DNA from: Rhizobium oryzicola
Lineage (GTDB): Bacteria > Pseudomonadota > Alphaproteobacteria > Rhizobiales > Rhizobiaceae
Reading direction: 5' to 3'
NCBI RefSeq assembly: GCF_030504645.1
Contig: NZ_JAUKWQ010000001.1
Coordinates: 186,001-250,000 of the forward strand
Length of the DNA: 64,000 nucleotides
Positions 1 to 8,827 of this stretch are shown here, piece by piece. Each line of letters opens with the position of its first letter. The stretch's first letter is position 1. The notes beneath the pieces are model-generated. The model did no database searches. It saw only the letters and a program-made list of their open reading frames with translations, and was not told where the DNA came from. The translations under genes were made by a program, and so were the position numbers.

Positions 1-494
1 CCATAGCCGATGGCGCCGATGAGATCGATCTCGTCATTCCCTATCGCGCCTTTCTGGCCGGTGATGAAGACGCAGTGACCACCATGGTCAGCGCCGTGCG
101 TGCGGCCTGCGGGCCAACCACCCTCAAGGTCATTCTGGAAACGGGTGAGTTGAAGGACAGCGGCAAGATCCGCCGCGCTTCGGAACTGGCGATCGCTGCT
201 GGTGCTGACTTCATCAAGACCTCGACGGGCAAGGTGCAGGTCAACGCGACGCTGGAAGCCGCAGACATCATGCTGCAGGTGATCCGGGATAGCCGCAAGA
301 ATGTGGGCTTCAAGCCGGCTGGCGGTATCTCGTCGGTTGCCGATGCCGACCTTTACCTTCGACTGGCTGAAACCATCATGGGGGCCAATTGGCTGATGCC
401 GTCCACCTTCCGTTTCGGCGCTTCAGGTCTGCTGGATGACATCCTGTCCGTCCTGAATGGCGGTGCATCCGCCCGCGTTTCCAGCGCCTATTGA
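1..494 (+). CDS. deoC: Deoxyribose-phosphate aldolase, 5'-truncated
   Basis: Cytosolic class I aldolase that splits 2-deoxyribose-5-phosphate into glyceraldehyde-3-phosphate and acetaldehyde, the last step of deoxynucleoside catabolism. The 5' end lies outside the window and codons are read from base 3. The Schiff-base lysine motif FIKTSTGK and the second lysine motif GFKPAGGI are both present, and the C-terminus is complete. It lies 6 bp upstream of deoA and is clearly cotranscribed with it. The missing N-terminal part cannot be judged. Confidence 0.95.
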   Translation, partial: IADGADEIDLVIPYRAFLAGDEDAVTTMVSAVRAACGPTTLKVILETGELKDSGKIRRASELAIAAGADFIKTSTGKVQVNATLEAADIMLQVIRDSRKNVGFKPAGGISSVADADLYLRLAETIMGANWLMPSTFRFGASGLLDDILSVLNGGASARVSSAY

Positions 495-500
495 TCTGCC

Positions 501-1811
501 ATGATCCCGCAGGAAATCATTCGCCGCAAGCGCGACGGTCAGGTTCTGGCCAATGAGGAGATCCGCGCCTTCATTGACGGACTGACGGAAAACCGCATTT
601 CGGAGGGCCAGGTGGCAGCCTTTGCCATGGCCGTGTTCTTCCAGGGCATGAGCCGCGAGGAGACCATCGCGCTCACGCTTGCCATGCGCGACAGCGGGGA
701 CGTGCTGTCCTGGAGGGATGTCGGCAAACCCATCTCCGACAAGCATTCCACCGGCGGAGTTGGGGACAATGTGTCGCTGATGCTGGCGCCGATCGTTGCG
801 GCCTGCGGTCTGGCCGTGCCGATGATTTCCGGTCGCGGCCTTGGCCATACCGGCGGTACGCTGGACAAGCTGGAATCGATCCCCGGCTATACCATCATGC
901 CAAGCGAGGCGCTTTTCCGCCGCACCGTGCAGGAGGCGGGCGCTGCCATCATCGGTCAGACGGGGGATCTCGCCCCTGCCGACAAGCGTCTTTACGCCAT
1001 CCGGGATGTGACGGCGACGGTTGAATCCATCCCCCTGATCACGGCCTCCATCCTTTCCAAGAAGCTGGCAGCCGGGCTCGATACGCTGGTGCTGGACGTG
1101 AAGGTCGGCAATGGCGCCTTCATGGCCACGCCGGAGGCGGCGGAGACGCTGGCCCGATCGCTGGTGGAGGTTGCGAACGGCGCTGGCGTCAAGACCGCAG
1201 GGCTTCTGACGGATATGAACGAGCCGCTGGCGGATGCCGCAGGCAACGCACTGGAGATCATCAACTGCCTTGAATTCCTAAATGGCGAAAAGACGGGCAC
1301 TCGCCTGGAGGCGGTGGTGCTGGCCTTTGCCGCGGAAATGCTGGTGCAGGGCGGCGTGGCCGCCAACCTGGCTGATGGGGAAGCGCGGGCGCGGGAAGCT
1401 CTCTCATCCGGTCGCGCATTGGAGCATTTTGCCCAGATGGTGACGCTGTTGGGCGGACCCGCAGATTTCATCGAGCGCTCCGATGCCTATCTGCCAAAGG
1501 CGCCCGTCGTCGTACCTGTTGTCGCAAAGGGTGCCGGTTATCTGGCTGCAGTGGACACGCGGGAACTCGGTCTTGCCGTGGTGGAACTCGGTGGCGGGCG
1601 TCGCCTTGCGACCGATACGATTGATCACCGCGTCGGCCTGAGCGGCTTCCTGCCGCTGGGAACGCGGGTAGAGAAGGGCCAGCCGATTGCCTTCGTACAT
1701 GCGGCGGATGATGCCTCTGCCAATCAGGTCGCGGCAAAGGTGGCGGCACTCTATGCGGTCACCGGTACGGCACCTGCCACGCGCCCTGTCATCCTGAAGC
1801 GCATCGGCTGA
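501..1811 (+). CDS. deoA: Thymidine phosphorylase
   Basis: 436 aa, close to the E. coli enzyme. It phosphorolyses thymidine and deoxyuridine to the base plus 2-deoxyribose-1-phosphate, which DeoB (encoded nearby on the other strand) and DeoC then process. The family signature [17 protein letters not shown] and the preceding KHSTGGVGD phosphate-binding loop are intact, and the C-terminal alpha/beta domain is complete. The start follows the deoC stop by 6 bp. The TGA stop touches the left end of an inverted-repeat element. Confidence 0.97.
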   Translation: MIPQEIIRRKRDGQVLANEEIRAFIDGLTENRISEGQVAAFAMAVFFQGMSREETIALTLAMRDSGDVLSWRDVGKPISDKHSTGGVGDNVSLMLAPIVAACGLAVPMISGRGLGHTGGTLDKLESIPGYTIMPSEALFRRTVQEAGAAIIGQTGDLAPADKRLYAIRDVTATVESIPLITASILSKKLAAGLDTLVLDVKVGNGAFMATPEAAETLARSLVEVANGAGVKTAGLLTDMNEPLADAAGNALEIINCLEFLNGEKTGTRLEAVVLAFAAEMLVQGGVAANLADGEARAREALSSGRALEHFAQMVTLLGGPADFIERSDAYLPKAPVVVPVVAKGAGYLAAVDTRELGLAVVELGGGRRLATDTIDHRVGLSGFLPLGTRVEKGQPIAFVHAADDASANQVAAKVAALYAVTGTAPATRPVILKRIG

Positions 1812-1812
1812 G

Positions 1813-2084
1813 TTATACCAAGTGTCGATGATGGGAACCGATTGCGCCGGAGCGATTTTGGTGTCCGGCTAGGAGAAAACCACAGTCGGACCCATCGGTC
1901 CGGCGCGGATTTTCGACGACGTCCGGACGACAAATGCGCCCGGTCCTTTGGATGGGCCGGATATCCTTCACCGACTTTGTCGTAATCCTCGACCGATGCC
2001 GGAGCATCGCTCTCCGGTCTGCTTCGCGTCGGATGAAGGTTTCCGGTCCACGCAATAGGTTCCGATCATCGACACTTGGTATCA
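1813..2084. repeat. MITE-like element with ~34-bp terminal inverted repeats
   Basis: Bases 1813-1846 match the reverse complement of 2051-2084 at all but three positions. The core ATACCAAGTGTCGATGAT (1815-1832) is perfect. The ~200 bp between the arms carry no credible gene, only overlapping frames on both strands. The element fills the gap between convergent deoA and an aspartic protease gene, and the protease stop codon lies in its right end. A possible AT dinucleotide flanks both ACCAAG ends, but it is part of the symmetry and cannot prove a target duplication. It is most likely a non-autonomous transposable element. It could also act as a two-way terminator. Confidence 0.7.
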
Positions 2085-2609
2085 TTGCTTCAGGCGCAGC
2101 GTGCCGTCCTGCACGCTGTAGCTGGCAAGCTTCTTCAGGAAGCTCATGCCGATCAGGCTTGACGACAGGGCCTCGTCCTTCAGTACAAGAGCCTGCACGT
2201 CACGCACGCGCACATCGTCCAGTTCGACGCGGTCCAGCGTCACCTTGGCCGCCTTGGTGCGGCCGTTGGCCGTATCCACATCATAACGAAAGTCGAGGGC
2301 GTTCCCGCCAAAGCCCAGGCGGCGGGCCGTGCTTTCGTTCAGTGCAATCATGCTGGCGCCGGTATCCACCAGCCCGTCCACGGGCTTTCCGTTGATGCGA
2401 AACGTCGCGCGAAAATGGCCTGTCCGGTCGGCGGCAATCACGCTTGTCCCGCTCGCGACAGACGGTTTTGTCGGGTTGGCGGGGCTTGGTTGGGCGAGGG
2501 AGGCTTGTTCAGCCGGCGCGCGTTTCTGCTCGGTCCAACCCATCACGGCCGGGATCTGCGACATGGCTGCGGCCGACAGGCCAAAGATCAGAAGGTTGCG
2601 CACAAGCAT
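2082..2609 (-). CDS. Membrane-anchored retropepsin-like aspartic protease (TIGR02281 type)
   Basis: 175 aa. An N-terminal hydrophobic segment (residues 4-24) is followed by a Pro/Ala/Ser-rich linker (31-58) and one retropepsin-like domain with the catalytic triad Asp82-Thr83-Gly84 in a VDTGAS motif. Proteins of this architecture are common in alphaproteobacteria, dimerise to form the active site and probably work in the periplasm; their substrates are mostly unknown. Downstream of upp in the same direction, but separated by a terminator. Its last codons and stop abut the inverted-repeat element, so the C-terminus may have been set by that insertion. Confidence 0.85.
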   Translation of the reverse strand: MLVRNLLIFGLSAAAMSQIPAVMGWTEQKRAPAEQASLAQPSPANPTKPSVASGTSVIAADRTGHFRATFRINGKPVDGLVDTGASMIALNESTARRLGFGGNALDFRYDVDTANGRTKAAKVTLDRVELDDVRVRDVQALVLKDEALSSSLIGMSFLKKLASYSVQDGTLRLKQ

Positions 2610-2657
2610 CAGCGATATCCGGTTTCAACCGCCGCCAGCATAACCGCCAATGTCCAA

Positions 2658-2689
2658 CAAAAAACGCCCGCGGCAGGGGCCACGGGCGT
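2658..2689 (-). terminator. Rho-independent terminator of upp
   Basis: On the - strand a GACGCCCG...CGGGCGTTTTTT hairpin (stem 2664-2670 with 2683-2689) is followed by a T run at about 2658-2663. It lies 30 bp after the upp stop and upstream of the aspartic protease gene. Confidence 0.8.
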
Positions 2690-2719
2690 CTCATCCAAAC
2701 GCGGTTAACGCGTCGTAAA

Positions 2720-3349
2720 TTATTTGGTGCCGTACATGCGGTCGCCAGCATCGCCCAGACCGGGCACGATGTAGCCCTTCTCATTAAGGTGTCTATCGAT
2801 CGAAGCCGTAAAGACCGGCACGTCCGGATGCGCCTCGCGGAAGTTCTTGATGCCCTCAGGCGCCGCCAGCAGGCAGAGGAAGCGGATATTGACCGCGCCG
2901 CGCTCCTTCAGCTTGTCGACGGCGGCAATCGAGGAATTGCCCGTCGCCAGCATCGGATCGACAACGATCACCAGACGCTCGGCCATGTTTTCCGGTGCCT
3001 TGAAGTAATATTCGACAGCCTGAAGCGTTTCATGATCGCGATAAACGCCGACATGCGCAACGCGGGCAGCGGGAACCAGTTCAAGCATGCCTTCCAGCAG
3101 GCCGTTACCGGCGCGCAGAATGGAAGCGAAGACCAGCTTCTTGCCTTCCAGGATCGGCGCCTGCATTTCTTCGAGCGGCGTCTCGATCGTCTCCATGGTC
3201 AGTTCGAGATCTCGTGTGACCTCATAGCAGAGGAGCGTGGAGATTTCCCGCAGCAGGCGACGGAAACTCGAGGTGGAGGTTTCCTTGCGCCGCATGATGG
3301 TGAGCTTGTGCTGCACAAGCGGATGATTGATAACTGTTACGCCGTCCAT
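2720..3349 (-). CDS. upp: Uracil phosphoribosyltransferase
   Basis: 209 aa from the ATG at 3349 ([12 protein letters not shown]), the normal family length and N-terminus. A GTG 54 bp upstream would add an unconserved, charged extension. The cytosolic enzyme makes UMP from uracil and PRPP. The PRPP loop is visible as [11 protein letters not shown], and the C-terminal uracil-binding segment [14 protein letters not shown] is intact. Same strand as add and deoB, 99 bp downstream of add, within a nucleobase salvage group. Confidence 0.97.
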   Translation of the reverse strand: MDGVTVINHPLVQHKLTIMRRKETSTSSFRRLLREISTLLCYEVTRDLELTMETIETPLEEMQAPILEGKKLVFASILRAGNGLLEGMLELVPAARVAHVGVYRDHETLQAVEYYFKAPENMAERLVIVVDPMLATGNSSIAAVDKLKERGAVNIRFLCLLAAPEGIKNFREAHPDVPVFTASIDRHLNEKGYIVPGLGDAGDRMYGTK

Positions 3350-3448
3350 GGGAAGCTGCCTTCGTCCTTCTTCTTGTCTCTTCTGTTGCAATCTTTCTTT
3401 CACGGAAAGCCACGCAACCGCAAGCGGTCAGGGCAAGTTTGCCGGCTC

Positions 3449-4447
3449 TTACGCTGAAGCATCCCCATATGCATGCGCATTCAAGCGCGCAACCAGTCTT
3501 GCCCGGGTCTCTTCGTCCACGAAGGCGGCTTCGAGCGCCGTGCGTGTCATGGCGTTGATCTCGGTATCTGAAAAGCCGAACACCCCGCCTGCTATCTCGT
3601 ACTCGCGCTGAAGCGATGTGTGGAAAAAGGGCGGATCGTCCGAACTGATGCAGACGCGCACGCCCGCCTCCTTGAGACGGCGCAGCGGATGGCTTTCAAA
3701 ATCCGGATAGACGGAAAGCGCAATATTGGAGCCCGGACAGACTTCCAGCACCACGCCGGTTTCCGCCAGCCGCGCCACCAGCGCTTCGTCCTCGATGGCG
3801 CGAACCCCATGACCTATGCGGGAGGGACGGACTAGATCGAGAGCGTCGGCGACGCTAAAGGCGCCACAGACCTCACCGGCATGGATCGTCAGGCCAAGGC
3901 CCGCATCGCGGGCAATGTCGAAGGCGCGGGCGTAATCTGCAACGCGGCCCATGCGTTCTTCGCCCGCCATGTTGAAACCTGTTACCAGCGGATTGTGGCT
4001 GCGGGCGGCATATTCGGCGGCGGCAATCACGCGCTCGGGTCCGAAATGGCGTTCGCCTGTCACGATGATGCGGGTCTCAATGCCCGTCTTTTCCTTGGCC
4101 GCAAGGATGCCGTCGGTGATGCCGGCAAGATAGGCATCGGCGCCGAGGCCGATCCGGCCGCCGTGATCGGGGGAAACGATGATCTCGCTGTAGATGGTGT
4201 TGATCGCCGCAAGCTCCGTCAGGTAGCTTTCGGTCAGCAGCGCGTAGTCTTCCTGCGTACGAAAGAGGGCCGCGACTTTGTCATAGGCCTGAATGAATTC
4301 GGCAAAGTCCTTCCAGACATAGCCGCCATCGCGGATGAAACTGCTGGCATCAACCCCATACTTTTCTGCCTGACGGAGCGAAAGTTCGGGCGGTGCGGCG
4401 CCTTCGATATGGCAGTGAATTTCGGCTTTCAGCAAATGTGCGGTCAC
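3449..4447 (-). CDS. add: Adenosine deaminase
   Basis: 332 aa amidohydrolase-fold enzyme that deaminates adenosine to inosine. Zinc ligands are seen as H11-x-H13 (IHCHIEG), H189 in TIHAGE with the catalytic Glu192, and Asp270 in the SSDDPPFF motif. RIGHGV is also present. The ATG overlaps the deoB stop by 4 bp (4444-4447), so the two are translationally coupled. The related adenine deaminase family is the alternative, because the DDPPFF motif occurs in both; coupling to deoB favours a nucleoside substrate. Confidence 0.88.
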   Translation of the reverse strand: MTAHLLKAEIHCHIEGAAPPELSLRQAEKYGVDASSFIRDGGYVWKDFAEFIQAYDKVAALFRTQEDYALLTESYLTELAAINTIYSEIIVSPDHGGRIGLGADAYLAGITDGILAAKEKTGIETRIIVTGERHFGPERVIAAAEYAARSHNPLVTGFNMAGEERMGRVADYARAFDIARDAGLGLTIHAGEVCGAFSVADALDLVRPSRIGHGVRAIEDEALVARLAETGVVLEVCPGSNIALSVYPDFESHPLRRLKEAGVRVCISSDDPPFFHTSLQREYEIAGGVFGFSDTEINAMTRTALEAAFVDEETRARLVARLNAHAYGDASA

Positions 4448-5664
4448 AGGAAACTCCGTCCATGGCGTCCGGGTGCGATGCCAAGATGCCCGGCAACCGT
4501 TTCCCCGATATCAGCGTAACTGTCGCGAAGCCCGATCAAGCGGTTGGGAAGACCCGGCCCATAGGCCATGATCGGAACGCGCTCCCGCGTATGGTCCGTA
4601 CCGCGCCAGGTCGGGTCGCAGCCATGGTCGGCCGTCAGGATCAAGAGGTCGCCCGGTTTCATCTTGCGGATCACCTCGGGCAGGCGCTTGTCGAAAGCTT
4701 CGAGTGCTGCGGCATAACCCGGCACGTCACGGCGATGCCCGTAAAGCATGTCGAAATCGACGAAATTGGTGAAGACCAGATCGCCATCCTGCGCGTCGTC
4801 CATGGTGGCAAGGGTCGCATTCATCAGTGCGTCATTTCCATTGGCCTTGATGACGCGGGATACGCCTTGATGGGCAAAGATGTCACCGATCTTGCCCACG
4901 GCATGCACGGTGCGTCCTGCTTCCTTCAGGCGATCCAGCAGGGTGGGTTCCGGCGGCAGCACGGAGAAGTCCCGCCGGTTGCCGGTGCGCTCGAAGGCCG
5001 CGGAACTCTCGCCGATGAAGGGCCGTGCGATGACGCGCCCGATATTGAGCGGATCAAGATGCTTGCGCACGATGAGGCAGAAGTCGATGAGCCTCTGCAG
5101 TCCAAAATGCGTTTCATGCGCCGCGATCTGGAAGACCGAGTCGGTTGAGGTGTAGCAGATGGGCTTGCCGGTGCGGATGTGCTCCTCGCCCAGGCGCGCA
5201 ATGATGTCAGTGCCGGATGCATGGCAATTGCCGAGAATGCCCGGCAGGCCCGCTTCCTGGCAGATTGCTTCGATGAGTTCCGGGGGAAAGGCGTCGCCTT
5301 CCTGAGAAAAGTAGCCCCAATCAAACATGACAGGCGTTCCGGCAATCTCCCAATGGCCGGACGGCGTGTCCTTGCCGCGTGAAACTTCATTGGCGGCGCC
5401 ATGCATGCCGAACACCCGTTCCGGCACAGGCATGCCCACCGGCCAATCGCCGCTTGCCAGCCTGGCGATATGCATCAGCCCAAGGGAGGACATGTTAGGC
5501 AGCTTCAGCGGGCCATCGCGCAGGCCTTCACGGTCAGCTGCGCCGGCCGCGCAAAATTCCGCGATATGGCCAAGCGTATTGGAGCCGAGATCCTGATAGG
5601 CCTCCGCATCACGTGCGCCGCCGATGCCGAAGGAGTCGAGAACGAAGAGAAAGGCGCGTGCCAT
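4444..5664 (-). CDS. deoB: Phosphopentomutase
   Basis: 406 aa alkaline-phosphatase-superfamily enzyme that interconverts (deoxy)ribose-1-phosphate and -5-phosphate, linking DeoA-type phosphorolysis to DeoC. Metal-binding segments are visible at the N-terminus ([10 protein letters not shown]), in the middle ([10 protein letters not shown]) and near the C-terminus ([10 protein letters not shown]). First gene of the deoB-add-upp group on the - strand. It overlaps add by ATGA. Confidence 0.97.
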   Translation of the reverse strand: MARAFLFVLDSFGIGGARDAEAYQDLGSNTLGHIAEFCAAGAADREGLRDGPLKLPNMSSLGLMHIARLASGDWPVGMPVPERVFGMHGAANEVSRGKDTPSGHWEIAGTPVMFDWGYFSQEGDAFPPELIEAICQEAGLPGILGNCHASGTDIIARLGEEHIRTGKPICYTSTDSVFQIAAHETHFGLQRLIDFCLIVRKHLDPLNIGRVIARPFIGESSAAFERTGNRRDFSVLPPEPTLLDRLKEAGRTVHAVGKIGDIFAHQGVSRVIKANGNDALMNATLATMDDAQDGDLVFTNFVDFDMLYGHRRDVPGYAAALEAFDKRLPEVIRKMKPGDLLILTADHGCDPTWRGTDHTRERVPIMAYGPGLPNRLIGLRDSYADIGETVAGHLGIAPGRHGRSFL

Positions 5665-5749
5665 CCATCACCTGCAAAAGCGCTACCGGACCTCCCGGCA
5701 GGCATGTTGATCGCCGTTCATACAGTCGCCGCGCTCGCTTGGCAAAATT

Positions 5750-6355
5750 TCAGCAGTCCGAGCAGTCGATCTTGTCGCCCACGCGCTGGCGAAAGAAGTA
5801 GCTGCGGCTGATGGTGATGCTCTTTGTTTGAGAGGAGAGCACGCCGCCCGGCAGCAGCAGCAGCAGCTCATGTGGCACGGAAAGCTCTGTGCGAATCAGA
5901 AAGCTGTTTGCCACTTTCATGTCTGCCGGCACGCCACTGACGGGCGTGCCCACGCCATAAGGTCGCGCACCTGTCTTGTCCCAGGACCACGCAACCGTTG
6001 GGTTCGCGTTGGCATCAATGGTGACACCGGTAACCCGTAGACTGATGTTGCTGGCGTCGGTGTTGTAGGGGACGAAGATCGCCTTGGAAACATCCACCAT
6101 GGTGGCGAGGTAGGCCTTGTTGACGCTGGGCTGCTGCGTCACCAGATCCGCCACCGATCCGGCCGCTTTCGTGGCGCGTTTGGCAACGCTGATGCCGAGC
6201 GTCAACTCGAAGCAACTGATGTAGAGAGCAATCAGGATTGGTGCAATGATGGCGAACTCTACCCCGCCAATGCCGCTTCTATCCCGCCAAAAGCGCCGGA
6301 GCGGAATGAGGATGCCGCTCAGACGGCCGGCAGCGTGGTGCGGCTTATCCATCAT
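5750..6355 (-). CDS. TadG/TadE-type pseudopilin-like protein
   Basis: 201 aa from the ATG at 6355, which overlaps the stop of the upstream TadE-like gene by 4 bp; the longer frame would start 40 codons earlier inside that gene. An N-terminal basic stretch precedes a single transmembrane helix with the TadE signature (SGIGGVEFAIIAPILIALY, about residues 30-50), including the conserved Glu. The rest is predicted periplasmic, with a terminal CSDC. Tad loci carry such minor pseudopilins, which are processed by the TadV/CpaA peptidase and needed for Flp pilus assembly. Confidence 0.8.
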   Translation of the reverse strand: MMDKPHHAAGRLSGILIPLRRFWRDRSGIGGVEFAIIAPILIALYISCFELTLGISVAKRATKAAGSVADLVTQQPSVNKAYLATMVDVSKAIFVPYNTDASNISLRVTGVTIDANANPTVAWSWDKTGARPYGVGTPVSGVPADMKVANSFLIRTELSVPHELLLLLPGGVLSSQTKSITISRSYFFRQRVGDKIDCSDC

Positions 6356-6984
6356 GGATAATCCTCGTTTTGAAACGCAGCCGTGCCGACGATGAGGAAG
6401 TCGGTGGGGAGTGAACCATTGCTTGGGCGAATATTGGTGATGTAAGGGCGGATCAGGTCGGTGATGATCTGCCAACGGTAATAGGCCCTTAGCATGTTAA
6501 TCGACTTTGCCCCGCCAGGAGCATATTTGAAGGAAGTCGGGTCGATATCCGCATAGGCACTGGTCGAGACGCGCGGAATGGTCGTCGGTATGTCCGCAAA
6601 GGTTTTGAAGCTTCTCGCATCGATGTACAGTAATTTCGGTGTGCTGATCTCCGTGGCGGAACAGGAGATCAGGATCGATACCTCCGCGCAGAACGCGGTT
6701 CGAAACTGAACTTCCGTCATGTCGGTGGAGCGGCCCATATTGTAGGTGATCTGGCCCGTCCGCAGCTTACGCGCAAACGTATCGACCGCACTGGAAACCA
6801 GCTGCTCGGCCGTGAAGGCGACGAATGTCTCGATGATCGCAAACACGATCATGAAATAGGGAATGGCAAGAATCGCAAATTCAATGGCTGCCGCTCCATC
6901 TCTGGAGCGAAGCAATCTGTTCCATCCGCGGGGTTTGTCACGTGGCTCGGTCGCTGTCAGCGCGATTTCGTTCAGATGCGACAT
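6352..6984 (-). CDS. TadE-like minor pseudopilin
   Basis: 210 aa. A cytoplasmic N-terminus (about 25 residues) is followed by a TadE-type helix (DGAAAIEFAILAIPYFMIVF) with the conserved Glu, and then a periplasmic domain of about 150 residues with two cysteines. Coupled by ATGA to the downstream TadG-like gene and 112 bp downstream of the secretin-N-domain gene on the same strand. Together these three form the leftward arm of the Tad locus. Confidence 0.82.
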   Translation of the reverse strand: MSHLNEIALTATEPRDKPRGWNRLLRSRDGAAAIEFAILAIPYFMIVFAIIETFVAFTAEQLVSSAVDTFARKLRTGQITYNMGRSTDMTEVQFRTAFCAEVSILISCSATEISTPKLLYIDARSFKTFADIPTTIPRVSTSAYADIDPTSFKYAPGGAKSINMLRAYYRWQIITDLIRPYITNIRPSNGSLPTDFLIVGTAAFQNEDYP

Positions 6985-7096
6985 TGTGTTCGCCCGGGCA
7001 ATCTCTTGAGATGGCGACGCTAGGCGGATTGTGTTGAGATTTCGTTGCCGTGTTCAAGACAGTTTGCATCATCCTGGGGCAATTGCGGTCATTGTC

Positions 7097-7519
7097 TTAT
7101 TGCCCCGGTGTGCTTGCGCCGGCTGTACCCTTTAGATCGGCATGTTGCTCGCAATTTGGCGTGCAGGACAAGACAGTCCTTTCCGTCTGACGGAAGACGC
7201 GGACCGTATTGCCCTCGTCGATAGAGACGAGGATGCGCTCGTCTGCAATGGCGTTGCCCTTCGCATCCAGAAGAACGAGATTGGTCGTTCCGAAGGCGCG
7301 CCCGGTCAGGACGATGGTGGTCGGGTCCGCAACGGTTGCGTCGGCGACGCTGGAATTACCGACGATGACTTTGCTCACCGGCCGATCAAGGCGAAGGATC
7401 CGGGCCTGGTTCATATAGACGCGCAACAGATTGCCATCCGCTTCCGCGGCTTGTGCTGCATCAATGGCACAGGCGGAGGCGATGGTCGCGAAAAGAATGG
7501 CCAGAAACTGGCGAAACAT
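7097..7519 (-). CDS. Stand-alone secretin N-terminal (pilus_N, CpaC-like) domain protein
   Basis: 140 aa from the ATG at 7519; two upstream in-frame ATGs (7555, 7603) lack a Shine-Dalgarno sequence and would spoil the signal peptide. A Sec signal (residues 1-25, ending DAAQAA) precedes a domain matching the start of CpaC: LLRVYMNQARILRLDRPV...VGNSSVADATVADPTTIVLTGRAFGTTNLVLLD. CpaC from the same locus has the equivalent segment with the same spacing. No secretin pore domain follows. It is likely a periplasmic accessory of the Tad secretin. The C-terminal tail has two cysteines and is rich in Gly/Thr/Ser. Confidence 0.8.
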   Translation of the reverse strand: MFRQFLAILFATIASACAIDAAQAAEADGNLLRVYMNQARILRLDRPVSKVIVGNSSVADATVADPTTIVLTGRAFGTTNLVLLDAKGNAIADERILVSIDEGNTVRVFRQTERTVLSCTPNCEQHADLKGTAGASTPGQ

Positions 7520-7787
7520 ATGAGAGGCCCTTGCGAATGTCCTAAAGCTGAGCATGCGCGGGATTGGTGAATGAAGGTTTAAAGTTCCGCATTGAGGCAA
7601 CAATCCCGAATTGGCACAGGATGTTTATCCCAGGTTGAATTCAGGCAACTGGAATACGTGTTTTAGAGACGTGTGGAAAAGGCTGATTTGCAAGGAGAAG
7701 TGCGTCCCGGTTGATGCTTTCGGCACATCGATAGAGTTTTATCATTCTTGTTGAGTTCGTCTTCACCGTGCAATCCGCAATTAAGCA

Positions 7788-7803
7788 TTAAGCTTTTGTT
7801 AAC
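7788..7803 (+). promoter_or_regulatory. CtrA box upstream of flp pilin
   Basis: TTAA-GCTTTTG-TTAAC, a perfect match to the alphaproteobacterial CtrA consensus TTAA-N7-TTAAC, 109 bp before the pilin ATG. Another TTAA lies at 7781. The surrounding 390-bp gap (7520-7911) holds the divergent promoters of the pilin and of the leftward Tad genes, plus a short hairpin at about 7806-7819; no gene is seen there. Confidence 0.65.
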
Positions 7804-7911
7804 TGCCTTTTTTAAGGCAATGGAAATGCCCCTCCTCATAGATTGAGCGCACCGAACAGCGGACAACAGTTGTCGGAAGTGCTGACAAGAAACCGGAGTA
7901 GGAGACGTAAG

Positions 7912-8088
7912 ATGTCCAAGATTTTCGCTCGCTTTGTAAAGGAAGAATCGGGCGCAACTGCAATCGAGTACGGTCTGATCGCTGCACTCATTTCCGTTGC
8001 CCTGATCGCTGGCGCTTCCGCGCTCGGCAATAAGCTGAACAACCAGTTCACGAACCTGGCGACGTACCTGAACACCACCGCAAAGTAA
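7912..8088 (+). CDS. pilA: Flp/Fap-type major pilin
   Basis: 58 aa from the ATG at 7912, with GGAG 12-15 bases upstream; the longer frame has an unconserved charged extension. Typical Flp prepilin: short leader MSKIFARFVKEESG, cleavage expected after Gly14, then ATAIEYGLIAALISVALI with the invariant Glu19-Tyr20. The mature chain is hydrophobic at its N-terminus and ends LNTTAK. It is the structural subunit of the type IVb pilus whose assembly machine is encoded downstream. The CtrA box at 7788 suggests cell-cycle control. Confidence 0.95.
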   Translation: MSKIFARFVKEESGATAIEYGLIAALISVALIAGASALGNKLNNQFTNLATYLNTTAK

Positions 8089-8109
8089 TTGGTGCTCGCC
8101 TCGATATAG

Positions 8110-8131
8110 AGCCGCCTGCTGGCGGCTTTTA
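8110..8131 (+). terminator. Terminator/attenuator between pilin and cpaA
   Basis: Perfect 7-bp stem AGCCGCC (8110-8116) and GGCGGCT (8121-8127) with a TGCT loop, followed by TTTT. It sits 22 bp after the pilin stop and 35 bp before cpaA, so it probably caps most pilin transcripts and lets through a lower level into the assembly genes. Confidence 0.75.
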
Positions 8132-8165
8132 TGGTTTTGTCAAAGCAGCTATTGCGCGGGACCAT

Positions 8166-8672
8166 ATGCTGAACCAGATCATCCTCACTACGTTTCCGGC
8201 GGGCCTCGTTCTCGCTGCGGTAAGTGATGTTCTGACCATGAAGATCCCCAACCGGATTTCGGTTGGGCTTGTCCTCCTTTATGTGCTGGCAAGTTTGTCT
8301 GTGTCTCTGCCATGGGCGCAGATCGGATGGGCATTCGCTGCAGCCGGTGTGGTTTTCCTCGGATGCTTTGCGCTTTTTGCAGCAAATGTCATGGGTGGCG
8401 GTGATGCCAAACTGCTGACAGCTGCAGCGCTTTGGTATGGGTTTGATCCCAGCCTGATCTCCTTCCTCGCGTCTGTCGCCCTCATGGGCGGGTTCGTGAC
8501 GGTGCTGGTGCTGATCATCAGGTGGAAGGCCAGCAATGTCCTGGCGATTGGAATTCCGCTGCCGCATTCTCTCGTCGATGCAAAGAAGATTCCTTACGGC
8601 GTTGCCATTGCGCTTGGTGGCCTTCTGACCATCGAGGCTACTCCGCTCTTCCATGCCGTCATGGGTTCGTAA
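8166..8672 (+). CDS. cpaA: Prepilin peptidase, TadV/CpaA type
   Basis: 168 aa inner-membrane aspartyl protease of the A24 family, short form without the methylase domain. Catalytic aspartates are Asp21 (SDVLTMKIPN) and Asp80 in the GGGDAKL motif. About five transmembrane helices are visible. It cleaves the Flp prepilin and the TadE/TadG pseudopilins. Located 77 bp after the pilin gene, separated by a hairpin. Confidence 0.93.
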   Translation: MLNQIILTTFPAGLVLAAVSDVLTMKIPNRISVGLVLLYVLASLSVSLPWAQIGWAFAAAGVVFLGCFALFAANVMGGGDAKLLTAAALWYGFDPSLISFLASVALMGGFVTVLVLIIRWKASNVLAIGIPLPHSLVDAKKIPYGVAIALGGLLTIEATPLFHAVMGS

Positions 8673-8727
8673 AATCACACGTCACAAGTTTGAGCAGAGC
8701 CGCTATGCTCTTTTGAGTTTTGCGCAG

Positions 8728-8743
8728 TTAAGCTCCGATTAAC
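8728..8743 (+). promoter_or_regulatory. CtrA box upstream of cpaB
   Basis: TTAA-GCTCCGA-TTAAC, again a perfect TTAA-N7-TTAAC, 84 bp before the cpaB ATG at 8828. A further TTAAC occurs at about 8764. It marks a second promoter, separating the cpaB-tadC operon from the pilin and cpaA. Confidence 0.65.
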
Positions 8744-8827
8744 CAGACGCCGAAGTCTTCCATTAACTATAATTACACCATTGGGGGCCATTCTGCGGGA
8801 AAATCAAAATCCCGTTAAGGATTGGCC

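Noticed and set aside
1934..2395. Open frame on + running from the inverted-repeat element into the protease gene
   Set aside because: Crosses the element end and lies antisense to the aspartic protease; no start signal.
3350..3403. GTG-initiated 18-residue extension of upp
   Set aside because: No Shine-Dalgarno, and the 209-aa form matches the family exactly.
7806..7819. Additional CtrA box TTAA...TTAA at 7800-7816
   Set aside because: The spacing between the TTAA halves is 9, not 7.
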